Assembly: GCA_030770425.1 (NCBI GenBank)
Contig: JASJFT010000043.1
Span: forward strand, 214,008-278,007
Length of the DNA stretch: 64,000 bases
Origin: Darksidea phi
Lineage: Eukaryota; Ascomycota; Dothideomycetes; Pleosporales; Lentitheciaceae
Direction: 5' to 3'
A program made the translations under genes and the position numbers. A model generated the notes under the pieces. That model had not been told where the DNA came from. It ran no database searches and saw nothing but the letters and a program-made list of their open reading frames with translations. Below are positions 31,821-42,687 of the stretch, piece by piece (within the stretch, counting starts at the first letter, position 1; every line of letters starts with the position of its first letter).

Positions 31821-32056
31821 TAGTGGGGGGACGAAGAATAATTCCCTCATGACATGTGCATCGTTGCCCGAACCTGGCAATACGCGGCCGATCAGTATGG
31901 GGGCCGAAGTATAATTCCCTCGTGAAACGTCCATCATTGCCCAAACCTGCATATGCAGCCGACTAGTATGGGGGGCGAAGGTATGATTCCCTTCTTGAAT
32001 GTCCATCATTGGCCGAACCTTGCACTACGCGGCCAATCAGTATGGAGGCTGAAACG
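31821..32056. repeat. Degenerate ~71-bp tandem repeat, about 3.3 copies
   Basis: Copies start near 31821, 31895, 31966 and 32040 (the last truncated). Each unit has GTATGGGGG-CGAAG, then ATAATTCCCT, then CATCATTGCCC-AACCTG and GCGGCC-AT-A in the same order. Copies differ by scattered substitutions and small indels. Confidence 0.75.
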
Positions 32057-32311
32057 GCAACATGGGTTCTGCAACGAGTAGCATTTCCTGTCACAACGCC
32101 ATGGAAGACTTGCTGCTGTTGATCTCTCGTAATATTATCGAACTGCCTTTTACTCCATTAGGGAGTCGTCTAGCAGCATAAAAGCTGCCGTCGGCCTGAT
32201 GTCTGCACTTCAAACCATAAAGTTATTCAATAACTTGCCTTCGATTACAGCCTTTGACACCGCCATCTTGATCCAAGTCACCAACAACTCCATCCGATAT
32301 ATCCATCCAGA

Positions 32312-32597
32312 ATGCGTGTCTCGACCATTATCGCCGTATTCTTCGCCACCATGGCGAGCGCCTCCACCGCCCGTGTCGCAACCCGCGACTTAGAAGCCCA
32401 GTTGTTCAAGGCCCAAGCCATCGACAAACGGTGCCTCTGCGTGAGTCTTCCGATGTTTCTCTCTCTCTCTTTCTCTCTCTTCAAAAGCTAAGCGGCTGAC
32501 TCTCCGACCACAGTGCTGCAACGAGTCCTCGTGCTCAGGCCCCGCTTGCTGCGCCAGCGGCACCTGCGGTGGTGGTGATGCCGACTATTGCTGTTAG
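32312..32597 (+). CDS. Kex2-type precursor of a 10-cysteine peptide
   Basis: Two exons, 32312-32440 and 32514-32597, with a 73-bp intron (GTGAGT...CACAG, long CT-rich tract); 70 residues. Residues 1-18 are a signal peptide (MRVSTIIAVFFATMASAS). A short propeptide, RVATRDLEAQLFKAQAIDKR, ends in Lys-Arg, a classic Kex2 site. The predicted mature peptide is about 30 residues with ten cysteines: it starts CLCCCNESSC, continues SGPACCASGTC, then a Gly-rich turn and ends DADYCC. The intron splits the peptide after CLC. The layout (signal, propeptide, KR, compact disulfide-rich peptide) is that of secreted fungal effectors or antimicrobial peptides; I recognise no named family. The gene is too small to stand out as one open frame, so annotators may miss it. 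Confidence 0.75.
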
Positions 32598-33487
32598 TCG
32601 AAGTAGACAGTCGGTCGTCAAGAGAAGATGAATCAAAGGAGGCTGAATGGAGAGGTACCTGGGATCGCAACTGGTTGTGGTACAGACTACCCCGTCAAAT
32701 TGTCGGAGACATCTTTATCCATAGAACGTGGAACTAGATTAATCCTGATCATCCACCCAGCCCGCCAGAATGTCAACGCTCTTTTTCGACGCTGCCATAT
32801 AGTCCGTCTAGTGTATGTTATCGCGGCCTGTGCACAGTAATTCAAATCTCAGCTCGCTGAAAAAGCCTCATTGACCTTAGTCATCTCACAACCATCCCAA
32901 TTCCTCTAGGCATTCGCCAAAGGTCGAGTGAGGTAGAGCTACCAGCCATCGAGTGACATGATCATGCTCCAGAGATCGAGTGCTTTGGACATGAGCTGTG
33001 TCTCTATCTCTCGTCTCTCAGCTGCGTTATATCCGTAGCCCTCTACAGTAGTATTAGTTGTACATGATAACTGTCCATTTAATATCCTATATAAAAATCT
33101 CTATTAGTATCGTGGTCTACAGAGCCCAGGTACGTCTTTACAGCCACGTAAGTCGGTAGCGAGAAATCAAGGACAGTAGGCACATCAGCCACGACTTGTA
33201 CATCGCCTCCGGGAAAGTTAGCGGACTTCATTGGCCTGTCTTGTAGCATGCCGAAGTGGAGTCGGGGGTTCGTATCCGAAATTGCTTGACTTATAGCCAG
33301 GTTGTCAATTATTTTGACATACCTTTTGTGCAGACAGATCTGTGCAGACTACACCTTCTCTAATAGTGAAGGAGAGATAAGAGTTGGGGCGCGAGAGGGC
33401 CATTTCATTGTTTTAGAACGGGAAACTTAAGTTCGGCGGGTTTAGTAAAGGTAAATTGGGGCATTAGCACTATGGTACCGTGCCCAC

Positions 33488-33571
33488 ATCCTTGATGAGT
33501 GCGCCCGATCCTTGATGAGGCAAACCCCTATACTTGATGAGGGCGTCCTTATCCTTAATCAGTGCAGCCTT
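33488..33571. repeat. ~21-bp tandem repeat, four units
   Basis: Units starting at 33488, 33508, 33530 and 33551 share ATCCTTGATGAG followed by a variable GC-rich tail; the last unit has ATCCTTAATCAG. Confidence 0.7.
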
Positions 33572-33588
33572 ATTAAGAATCGGGGTAT

Positions 33589-33632
33589 AGTATCAGGCAC
33601 AGTATTAGGCATAGTATTAGGTATAGTATTAA
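33589..33632. repeat. 12-bp tandem repeat, 3.7 units
   Basis: AGTATCAGGCAC, AGTATTAGGCAT, AGTATTAGGTAT and a partial AGTATTAA. The differences are all C/T transitions. Confidence 0.75.
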
Positions 33633-35108
33633 GGGCGCGCGGGTGTTCACATGCTAGCACGTAAAATCTTCTACGTCATATACTCAACAACGTTAATACT
33701 TTATACTTAACCTCTCACTCCTTCTTCGTAGTAATATATGCTCAAGGGGCTGTATATAAGATTGTAAATAGATTATCGGATTCAATGCGCGATGTTGCTT
33801 CCTAGATCCAAACGCGCTTCTAGAGGCTTATAGCCTGGTTATACACGGGGAAGGGACTGTAACTAACACCGTATCTAATCAGGATAGTGGTATAGGCTTT
33901 TGTGGGTGGCTGTATCCATATCAGATGGGATGGAGATGCCGGTGGAGTATGTATACCAAGGTTTGTAAAGGTTTACATACGGAGATTCCCTTAATCTACA
34001 TGATAAATACCAGATATTTGTTTCATATTTCATAAGGAAAGACTAAGCTTAGCTGCATAAAGTCACCGGCCAAACAGCTCATACTATTCAACCAAAAAAG
34101 GCTGGGCAGTAGCTTACCTCTCTGTATCGCTTATATCGCACCATAATTCTCGTAGTAGGCGCAGTATTATTTGCCATCTCTGCGTAAGACATAGCATATT
34201 AGGGAAGATCATGCCACTTACACAATCCCATATATCACCCGATTTACACCCCCACCGGCTCCTATAACAACAGCCAGCTTTTTCGCGGCAGCATTGATTG
34301 GTATCGGGAGTATAGAAGCACCCAGGTTTATTGACGCATTTCCACCCTCAACACAATCTCTATCTTGCTTCTGGAGGTACTCATCCTGAATTAGCTCTTA
34401 ATTTATCACCTATCATAGGCTAACTTTTCCTTAGGTGTAGACGCTCGGAATCCAAAACATTATCAAGGGCGTCATTTTCAACGTTAACATGAACGCCGAA
34501 AGAGTTTGCAAAAGCCACAAGTGTAAGAACGACTTGATAATAACGTATTTCATGATTTTTCTGGGGTCTTCGGAACCTGAAGGAGATACGTGGAGAGAAA
34601 GGAAGAGATGGAGAATAGTACAATGCGGGAGACTCGGCTGCTTTATATGCTATCCTTAGCCCCCGAGTGGGGCGTTGCATGATATGTTGCACACCATACG
34701 AGTATAAATAGAAGCATTAGTGCTATTTAGGTATTCTGTCACGGCTGTCTTTGTAACAGAATGCTTCAGGACTCCGTTCGATAAGGAGATTCCCTAAAAG
34801 CAACGGTTAATGGGGTGAAACTGAGGAAATGGGGAAACGCTTGATCAAGTGTGGTCCCTAGGTAATCTGTGCTGGGGACTCTCTCTGTATAAATAGCTAG
34901 ATACTCAGCTTGTGTAGAAAGCAGAGCAATAAACTTCCGAAACTGCGCAGCACGTGACATATTGGGACCGACCGTTTTGTTTGTTACACCGCACATAGCC
35001 ACGTACACAACAATCCCATACACATGTGCACGGCTTTGCGCGGCTTGCACAACTGCGCATCACTTCGTTCGAGCAGAACAAAACCTTCATCTCAGAATTG
35101 TCGTGCCA

Positions 35109-36762
35109 ATGGTAGGGCGGAAACACCGCACCGTGGTTCCTCGGGTTACCCGCCATGATGCGCCTCTCGATTCACATTTTACGCCTGCATTTGCACCGCG
35201 AATCCCAACAGACTCCGTTGATGTCGTTCCTCAAGAAAATGCTCGATTTTGTTCCCGAGCTGGCCATCGGAATCCCAATCGCCAGCCGAGGAGGCGTTTT
35301 GTCAAAGCAGCATCACGGCCTCTGAGTTACTCTGAACAGCAGCGCCGCAACCTCGATCTGGAGATATGCCGACGGCATCTATCGCTTGCTTCCCGATGCC
35401 AAACAGCCATACTATCTGCGTGGATCCCGCTTCGTGTACAGTCTGCTCAGGTCAACCGACAGCTCTATGCAATAATCCACCGCAACCCAATTCGGGCGAC
35501 TTCCATTGTCGTCTTCATCTTTCTCATACTCTCCAGCTGGCAGATCTTTGTCAACTTGAGGTATTTCCTGGATGTTACTTCTCAGGTTTCCGATACTCCT
35601 CCGATACTCTCCCACAATTCGGCTCAACTTCATGGCGGTGTACTCAACTGGCTGCACACTAACCCTGAACGCGGTGTCGGTCTACCTCCCCGTCTCTACG
35701 CCGAGCTTCACCCGCCACATTCCCGCGTCAAGAGAGCCTTTCATTCCTCCTTGCTTGATTATCACCCCGAGAAGATATATGCGAGGCATCGAAACTCGAC
35801 CCTACTGCAACAACTAGGCGTGTTTGAAGGCAGTTTCGCGCAGTCTCTGCGTCACCCTTACGGAACTCTGATCTGGCGGCGCATTGAAGAATTCGGAGCT
35901 AAGCTTCGCAGTGACCAGGCTTTTGGTAGTGGATTTCCCCGCCATGCCCTGCGGGAGCATGTAATCGTTTCTGAGTCCAGGTATTGGCGGCACGGATTGT
36001 GGCAAAATGATATGCTACCGCATCTTCATCCAGATGCCGATGCAACGTATCAAAAACATTGCACCCACATGAGTGCTTTGAGACAGTTAGCAAAGTAGGT
36101 TTATCATTTGCCGAACTACTTGACTTAAGCTTAGTAGATTTTTTAGGGCCGCCTTCACAATTCCTTCCCAGCAGGACGCGCAGATGGCACAGCATCTAAA
36201 AATGCAGCAGAGATACAACACGGCAGAGTCGCTTAAAGGATACATTCCGCCCTGCAACTTCAGACACACGATAGCGAACACATTTGATAACCTGCAGAAG
36301 AGGAATGTGCCGCCTCGTGGCGCGCACCCCTTCTACTATCCGCCGGCTTTTTGGACCACGACTGAGCCCGTAAGCGAGTTCGACAGTTTGCTTCAACCAT
36401 GGTGCGATGAGGAGGCATATAACACGTGGTTTGCGTGCGCAAAGTGGTACGACCCCCTCGCATGGTACGTCTGGTGGTGGGGCAACTGGTACTGGGGCTG
36501 CGAAGAGCTGGTTGCCTTTATGGGGCGCTTTCTATCAACCCACGTCGATGGGGCGAGGCTACTACGATGGTTCGGCATTGATGTTGAGGATATCCGACCG
36601 ACCATCTTCGGAGATCTCTACGAAGATCTTTTTGAGTATGGGCTTGAGCGGAAGCAGGACCCAAAACCAGTGCGATATACAGACTTTTCGGATAAGGAGA
36701 GGGAGGAGAGCTTAAAGGATGGTTGGTGGAGTGTAGAGTTAGAAAGGAGGAGCAAGTGGTAA
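35109..36762 (+). CDS. Trp-rich single-pass membrane protein, unknown
   Basis: Two exons, 35109-36094 and 36147-36762, with a 52-bp intron (GTAGGT...TTTAG); 533 residues. The splice keeps frame and reads LRQLAKAAFTIPSQQDAQMA. The start at 35109 is chosen because sequence further upstream in the frame looks non-coding; an earlier Met at 34962 exists. The N-terminal 150 residues are Arg-rich and probably cytosolic. One membrane segment follows (ATSIVVFIFLILSSWQIFVN), then a large region likely on the other side. The second exon has an unusual aromatic stretch: WFACAKWYDPLAWYVWWWGN followed by WYWGCEELVAFMGRF. No family recognised. The regular codon use and clean intron support a real gene. Confidence 0.65.
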
Positions 36763-37956
36763 ACTAGTAAGCTTACCCATCCTGTTGTCGTAGGGCCTGA
36801 GGAGCTGAACCACAGACGCCGAATTAAATTGGTTTGTTGCTGATACAAGATAGGTCAAACATTAGATGATAATTTGTTCGAAAGGAGTAATCCTTGGTGC
36901 GCCTTATGAAGCTCTTACTTTTAGATTCTTCGCAGCGGTCTCCGGGGTGTGGATTGCGCATGGCGGAAGCATGAAGCGACACCATCTGACTCAAGAACTC
37001 TAGTATCGTCAGCAAAACTCATCGAGTGTTCTCAGTATTCTCGCTGTTTCGCTAAAATGGGGAGGGTTTCGCTTCGAGCCTGGTGGAGTGAACAAGCGAT
37101 TTGGGTCGAGACGGCACGGTTAATTAGCAGTCGTATCACGGTTGTCTTTTGTTCTTTCTCCTGCTTAACAGCTGCCGAGACGAGGCTGGCGAATGGCACA
37201 GTTAAATGAGTCTTATGGGCTTAAGCAGGGGCTCGTTTGTGGTGTGGAGGGCTGTATTTCCTTCCCTTTTAACATCTTTTGGGTACATGAGCGAGAGGGT
37301 GAATAGGGCTTAGAAGAAAAAGAAAACGGTAATTGGTTGTATATTCTCCACCTTTTCATGCTACAGCGGCTTTCCAAGCTTCCTCCGACAAATCCTCCTC
37401 TAGTACGGTTCTCCCCCACAACAACCTCTACAACTACAAGAAGAGCGAAAGAAGAAGAATATAACAGAAGATGAGCGAAATGGAAGAGGCTAGCAACAAT
37501 AGCAACTGCAAAACCGACTCCCCAAAAGCCATGAAAGGCAAGAACACGGTTAGAAATTTTCTGAAAACGAGAATATAATGAAGACCTTGGGCGGGAAAAC
37601 CCTGCACAGGAAAAATGATTACGTTTATGCTGCTAATTCGCAGTGCACTCTAAGCCCACCCTCCACAAAAGTCCTCATCTATGCAATACAAGAGTCTTCT
37701 TAATATCGACGGGAAACCGAGAAATGCTATCTCATCCATCCTCGACGCCCCAAGTAACCCATCGCATAGCCATGATGTTAGGAGAAGAATATATCCAAGA
37801 CCGATAAGGGAAGCCCACCCTCCCTCCAATACTGTAATATAAGAAAATTACCATATACCCCACCGTCAAGTACCAATATTCCCTCGCCCCAAAACCCCTT
37901 CCGTACTATAGCCGCCTATTCAGCTCAAGTTGAGCGGCGCTTGCACCTAGACTAAG
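36763..37956. other. Intergenic, no gene seen
   Basis: Short frames only. The last 500 bp are A-rich, with purine-rich tracts near 37440-37600. Confidence 0.45.
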
Positions 37957-38336
37957 TCAAGGGTTGACGTATTCCTCGCATCCGAGGCATGGCTGCTCTG
38001 AGACTGGAAGATACTTTTTGGCTATGTCGGCGTTCCCGAGAAGCCAAGTGGTGAATGGGGGGATGGCGATCAACAACCCCACCCCCAACACCACCACCAC
38101 CACCACCACAGGCTGGCACATCCACGTTCCCCATCCGACTCTGTGCTCTTCTGTAATGATTCTTTCGCACTCGCCACAAGTTCGACGATGCATGATCAGG
38201 GCACCCTTCCGTGCGAACCCCTTGGCGCCACACGGTGAGTGTGCGTGGTATGTTGTTATTATGCGAGTTTGGAACGCCGGGATCGCGTCCAACAGCCTCC
38301 ACGTATTCGAAGTGTTCCTCCATGTCGTGAAGATGA
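37957..38336 (-). pseudogene. Small Cys-rich membrane protein, probably frameshifted
   Basis: Two overlapping minus-strand frames together look like one gene. The first starts ATG (MEEHFEYVEAV) near 38324; one base later the frame continues as DAIPAFQTRIITTYHAHSPC, then ALIMHRRTCGECERIITEEH, a Cys/His pattern that could bind zinc. A membrane segment follows, partly encoded by a (GTG)n microsatellite as a Val run (38087-38110), then IAIPPFTTWLLG and the end LGCEEYVNP. The single-base mismatch between the frames near 38292 suggests a frameshift; a start at 38292 would need a non-ATG codon. Function unknown. Confidence 0.5.
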
Positions 38337-39880
38337 AGTTTGACCGTTATGCTGTTTTACCCGAGGGGTGGGTGGTTGCGTAAGCGGCGGTTGTCTGATA
38401 AAGATGATGCCTGACCGTGAAGCTTTTTCGTCCGAAAAGTGAGTGTTGCGTAAGCTGGTGGCTGTCTGGTGGGAAAGTGGAGCGGATGCGTGAGATTTTC
38501 GGGCAAGCTGGTGGTTTATAGTTGTTAAAACAATAGAGTTGCTCACCGACGCTCACTTGTTCATACCACTTTCTGCCTCTTCCGGAAACGCCTGGTAGTC
38601 GGCTTTGCGTTGGATTTTGTTGTTGTAGTAGATCTGGACATGGCGAGCGGGTCCGCCCGCGGCTTTTTAATCCTCAAGTGATAGTTCTAGCTCATTCCAT
38701 GAATGAGCCTCTGCACGATGCGTCATGAGTCAACGGGTAGGAGCAGCTTGCACCGGGGACCCGGGCGTGGCGGATCCATTCTGATGTGGCTGTGAGGTGC
38801 TGGCAGGGAAAGGTAGAGTGGCGTGGAGCGGGTTATTGTATGCGAGAGACTGTGGACGTTATATTAAAAGTTATATAGCGTCCTATTGGGTAACATGCGG
38901 ACGATAGTCAGTACTGAGGACTGGTGAGAGCATCTGCGTGCCTAGAATTCACTGGCGCTACTCCCGACTAGACCGTGATAGGTTGCTGACAGGTCCCAGT
39001 GCTCCGGATAAGCTTCTGACTGTGCTAGCGGCATCCAGATCCTGGGTCGCTCCGCCACACTTTTCCAGATCCGGCGCGAGCTGCGGAATATCAAGCACAT
39101 CCTCGCTCGCAACATCCTTGTGCCGCTCATCAGACGGGGCTTTGTCGCCCAAAGGACGGCCGTGCCGGCGGCTGATGCGGGCCAGGCCATCGCCATGCCC
39201 CCGGCGACGAGCTCACCACCGTGCTGCGCGAAAAAGGCAAGCCTAGAGGATGCAAAGTGACATGTGGAGACAGCCATCGCGCAAGTGCGTGTAGGACTAG
39301 GTGGGAATATTTCCCTAGATTGGCAATGTGTCGTTCGGCATGTCTAAGGAGGGACATTGAGGATAGGTGACATGGCAGACGCGTCGATGGGATCCATTGT
39401 CGCGGAGGTTTGCAGGCCGGATTTTCCGAGGTTGGCGCGAGCTCACCTGACAGAGGTTAGCCGCTTTGGGAAAGGCTTGTGCGCGTTGTTACTATGTATT
39501 TACGAGGCATCTCGTGATAGACACATGTGCACCCTGCCCAGGTGTCCGCGTAAGTGCGTTTTTATCAGGAGCATTATCGTTTCGAACAGTGAATCATATA
39601 TCAACGCCTCAAGCACATGGGCCTTTTCGTGCGTATTCGCGTCCGGATCCTCCACACTGTTGACGATCTCAACTAGAACGATTGCAATCACATAAAGAGA
39701 GTCACTCAGTTTGCAACTATCCGAAAAAGCTGGTAATATATTTAAAGAGATGGACCCAAGTAAACGAACTGGAATTAAAGTCTTCTTGCTTCGGTGTCAC
39801 GAGTCACTACGTTGTCTTTCGAGGAACGGAAAAACTGTGAGAGCATGATTCAAAACTCCTTTGGCCTTATCTAGATGCTC
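38337..39880. other. Gene-poor spacer, possible relic near 39 kb
   Basis: A minus-strand frame at 38958-39152 (acidic, DIPQLAPDLEKCGGATQDLD) and an overlapping frame upstream (LVAGGMAMAWPASAAGTAVL) could be parts of one frameshifted gene, but no family is recognisable. Two near-duplicate GGTGG/GCGTAAGC stretches lie near 38365-38465. Confidence 0.35.
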
Positions 39881-40432
39881 TCAATCCTTAACGGTGAAGT
39901 TGACCCTTTGCTCCGGCTTCCACTCTACACTCTCCTTCTTCCCCAACAAATCTCGTCTTTCCTTGTCGCTTAGCCCTCCATTCATCTCATCTTCGTACAT
40001 CCACCTACACCTCCTCGTGCCCATATCCAATGTATACTCATTGCCCGCCTTCATTGCGTAAGTGTCCGAGTTTCTTAACCCGCCGGCTTTCTTTACCGTC
40101 GAGAATGTATACGGTCTCGACCATGTCTCATCAGGCCCAAGCCGAATTGCTTCAGTGTCTTCGAGATCTAAAGCATAGTCGTCCCATTCATCCTGAATCA
40201 TGGAAGGAGTGGGGCCGATGCGCCTATTATTCCGAGTTGGGTCGCGGATTCTAAGACCGTCGCCGAAGTCCGAGAAACGACTAATGAGGGTCCAAATTGG
40301 ACGGCTGGTTATGTTCTTGTAGGTTACAGTTGCGACGAACGGTGGCTTGCCAGAGAGAGAACAGGTTGGCGAAGAAATCGCAAGTGTTGCCGAAAGAGGC
40401 CGTTGGTCGTTCGCGGAACGCTTGGCAGACAT
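39881..40432 (-). CDS. Hypothetical protein, ~183 residues
   Basis: Single exon, 183 residues from the Met at 40432 (MSAKRSANDQRPLSATLAIS); an upstream Met at 40504 adds 24 residues of poor quality. No signal peptide or membrane segment. The sequence alternates short beta-like strands (PPFVATVTYKNITSRPIWTL) with polar loops, and has PSMIQDEWDDYALDLEDTEA and RRCRWMYEDEMNGGLSDKER, ending QRVNFTVKD. The layout recalls small fungal proteins with an immunoglobulin-like beta fold, but I cannot name a family. It appears intact. Confidence 0.6.
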   Translation of the reverse strand: MSAKRSANDQRPLSATLAISSPTCSLSGKPPFVATVTYKNITSRPIWTLISRFSDFGDGLRIRDPTRNNRRIGPTPSMIQDEWDDYALDLEDTEAIRLGPDETWSRPYTFSTVKKAGGLRNSDTYAMKAGNEYTLDMGTRRCRWMYEDEMNGGLSDKERRDLLGKKESVEWKPEQRVNFTVKD

Positions 40433-41536
40433 GTTTGGCTTAAGAAGGTTTAAAGCATGAAGGGAAATACTTGCTAAGTATAAACTATTATGATCATGCG
40501 GCACCTAGTCTTATATCATCATCATCCAACAGTACGCGGCCAAGGGCTGTGAAATGACGTCGGTGGTAAAACAAGATGGGGCTGTGGAATGACGTCGGTG
40601 GTAAAACAAATGTAATCGGAAACATCGGAAACATTTGAAACACCGCCCCAGACCAGAATAGACCCCGCAACTTAAAAATGATCATCCTCATTGGGGCCTA
40701 AGGACCGATGGCCGAATCAAATTCGCATGGCGATCGATTAGGTCATATTACGCCCGTTCCTGGAGGCCTAGCTCTCCTGCTACGCCGCTTGGGCATCCGA
40801 ACAGATGCCCCCGTGACGAAACAGACGCATGTCCTTTCAGGATTTCTTGTACGAAATCTCGATCGCAGAACTAATTACGGTATCCGCTTGTGCGATTTGG
40901 CCCCAGGCGTTTGCTCACTAAGCTTTCCCGCCTGTATGCTCAAAGGCTAGGGCAAGTGAAACCTTCCAAGGTTGCATTAACGCCCAATCGACTTTCGATA
41001 TTGGATCCATCTACACCTACACGCACTGTGATCGAGCAAGCTGCTTCGTATGAAAAGAAGACCTCGCTCCGCACTATATCGAACATAATGCCACACTAAG
41101 TGGGTCTTTACGCGCCCACGAGGTTCCTTAAATGATTTCTCTATCGCAGTGTATTAAACATTTTGCGCGACAGATAGAGGAAGAGATCCTCTCTAATCCG
41201 TCAATTCCCAATCAGGCCCACTATCACGCTAACAATAAGCCATTTGGTACCAGGCCAGGTTACCCTTCTATCTATGGTAAACGGGCGTCCGGCAATGGAT
41301 TTTGATGTTTTACCACAAGACCTCCATCCTCCATAGGGGCTATGCTATCTGAAACAAGGATGAAGGACGCCTATGATGCTATGCTTACTCTCGAAGGCGG
41401 TTTTACGTTCGATTACCTGTCCATAAGGCTTCCCGCATGATTCTTGAGTATTTAAAGAGAGAGATATTACAACTCTGTATCTAACCCACTCAAAATTGCA
41501 TTTACTGAGCACTGATTCTGAAAATATTCTCCCATT
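40433..41536. other. Intergenic, no gene supported
   Basis: Short plus-strand frames at 40708-40950 and 40890-41099 lack recognisable content. A 41-bp near-repeat (GACGTCGGTGGTAAAACAA) occurs twice near 40556-40610. TATTTAAA near 41450 may serve the peptidase gene. Confidence 0.45.
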
Positions 41537-42687
41537 ATGCTTCCACTCACTCCAACTCTCGCTACATTCTTGTTACTTAACACCGGAGTCTTCAGTAACC
41601 CTGTCTATCAAAGAACTACCGCTCCAGACAAAACTTTAGTTAAGAGAGTGGAACCATCGCCCTATCCCTATGGCGACGCTCTCGATAACGAATTCCAATG
41701 GCGCAATTGGGACAAAGATAACGAGGAAGACAAAAAGGATGGCCAAAGAATCCACAAAGCATTCGAGGAATGGCATGACTTCGCCAAATCAGCGCACGAA
41801 GCTGCATCCAACAAGGACGGAGATACATTCAAGCGCTGGTTTGGCACGCAAGATGATCCGGATGAGATCAAAAAGGTCATCGAAAATATGATCGACCCTA
41901 AGACATGGAAGGCAACAGACAAAGTCGCCAAGATGGTATTAGACCGAACCGACTTCACAAAGAAAGAGTCCAACTGTGAGGCAAAACCGACGATGAATGC
42001 GTATACCATGGCAGACACAGGAGAATTCCACGTTTGTCCGTATGGACTAAAGAAGAACTTGAACTCGGAGCATAAGTGCGAGAATTTCGACGATTCTTGT
42101 TCGGAGAAGATGAGGTCTATTCCGATGTTTCTGCTACATGAGATGACGTAAGTGCTCCTCCTATACTTTATATTGTACTCCTGCTTAACGCTATCTAGGC
42201 ATTACAACAAGATAGGTGCTGACGCGTAAGTCTTGATAAGCTACATATATGATTCAGGCACTGATATCACAAAAGGCGTGGAGGCCTTGCAATTGTTGAT
42301 GAAGCCAGTGGAGCGTACAAGTGTTTCAAGCTCGATGACGATGACAAGGGCGATAATGCCCAAAACTACGCTTGGCTTGCAGGTGTGAGTAGACATTTTA
42401 CGAAGCTCCAATACTCAGTCCTCTAATGCTCATCTTAGGAAGCCTATTGGAGTGGGCAGTGCAAGAAGACTTTCAAAGACCCTAGCGAAGGCACAGCAAT
42501 CGAAATCGTTGACGATCCTAAGTGGGGCTATACATGCGCACCTTACATTGGAGACCAGGAGGGAAAGCAGTGTAGCTGTGATCCTCAAGGTTGTGAAATT
42601 GGTACACCCGATTGTACGGTGCAGGTTCTGGTCAAGGGCGAGAACGGCTGCGACGACCAGTGCAATGGATGTGTTGTGCCACAGTAG
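41537..42687 (+). CDS. Secreted HExxH metallopeptidase, M35-like
   Basis: Four exons, 41537-42147, 42199-42225, 42276-42384 and 42439-42687, with introns of 51, 50 and 54 bp; 331 residues. All junctions keep frame. Residues 1-20 form a signal peptide (MLPLTPTLATFLLLNTGVFS), followed by a possible propeptide with a KR site (TLVKRVEPS). The zinc helix is HEMTH at residues 201-205, and the first intron splits it between HEM and TH. The remaining context, YNKIGADARGGLAIVDEASG and DNAQNYAWLAGEAYW, matches deuterolysin/lysyl-endopeptidase-like zincins in which an Asp downstream is the third ligand. The C-terminal exon adds a Cys-rich tail (QCSCDPQGCEIGTPDC, NGCDDQCNGC). It probably degrades extracellular proteins; the peptidase subfamily is inferred. 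Confidence 0.85.

Larger units (their letters stand above)
32598..35108. other. Gene-poor, mildly AT-rich spacer with minisatellites
   Basis: No supported gene in 2.5 kb. It contains two short tandem repeats (33488-33571 and 33589-33632). Sequence between about 33.6 and 34.7 kb is AT-rich with TpA-rich patches and may hold old, RIP-touched transposon relics, but no family can be named. A 90-codon minus-strand frame at 34420-34692 is unrecognised. Confidence 0.45.

Noticed and set aside
33255..33300. tRNA-like GGGTTCGTATCCG
   Set aside because: Flanks do not pair into a cloverleaf.
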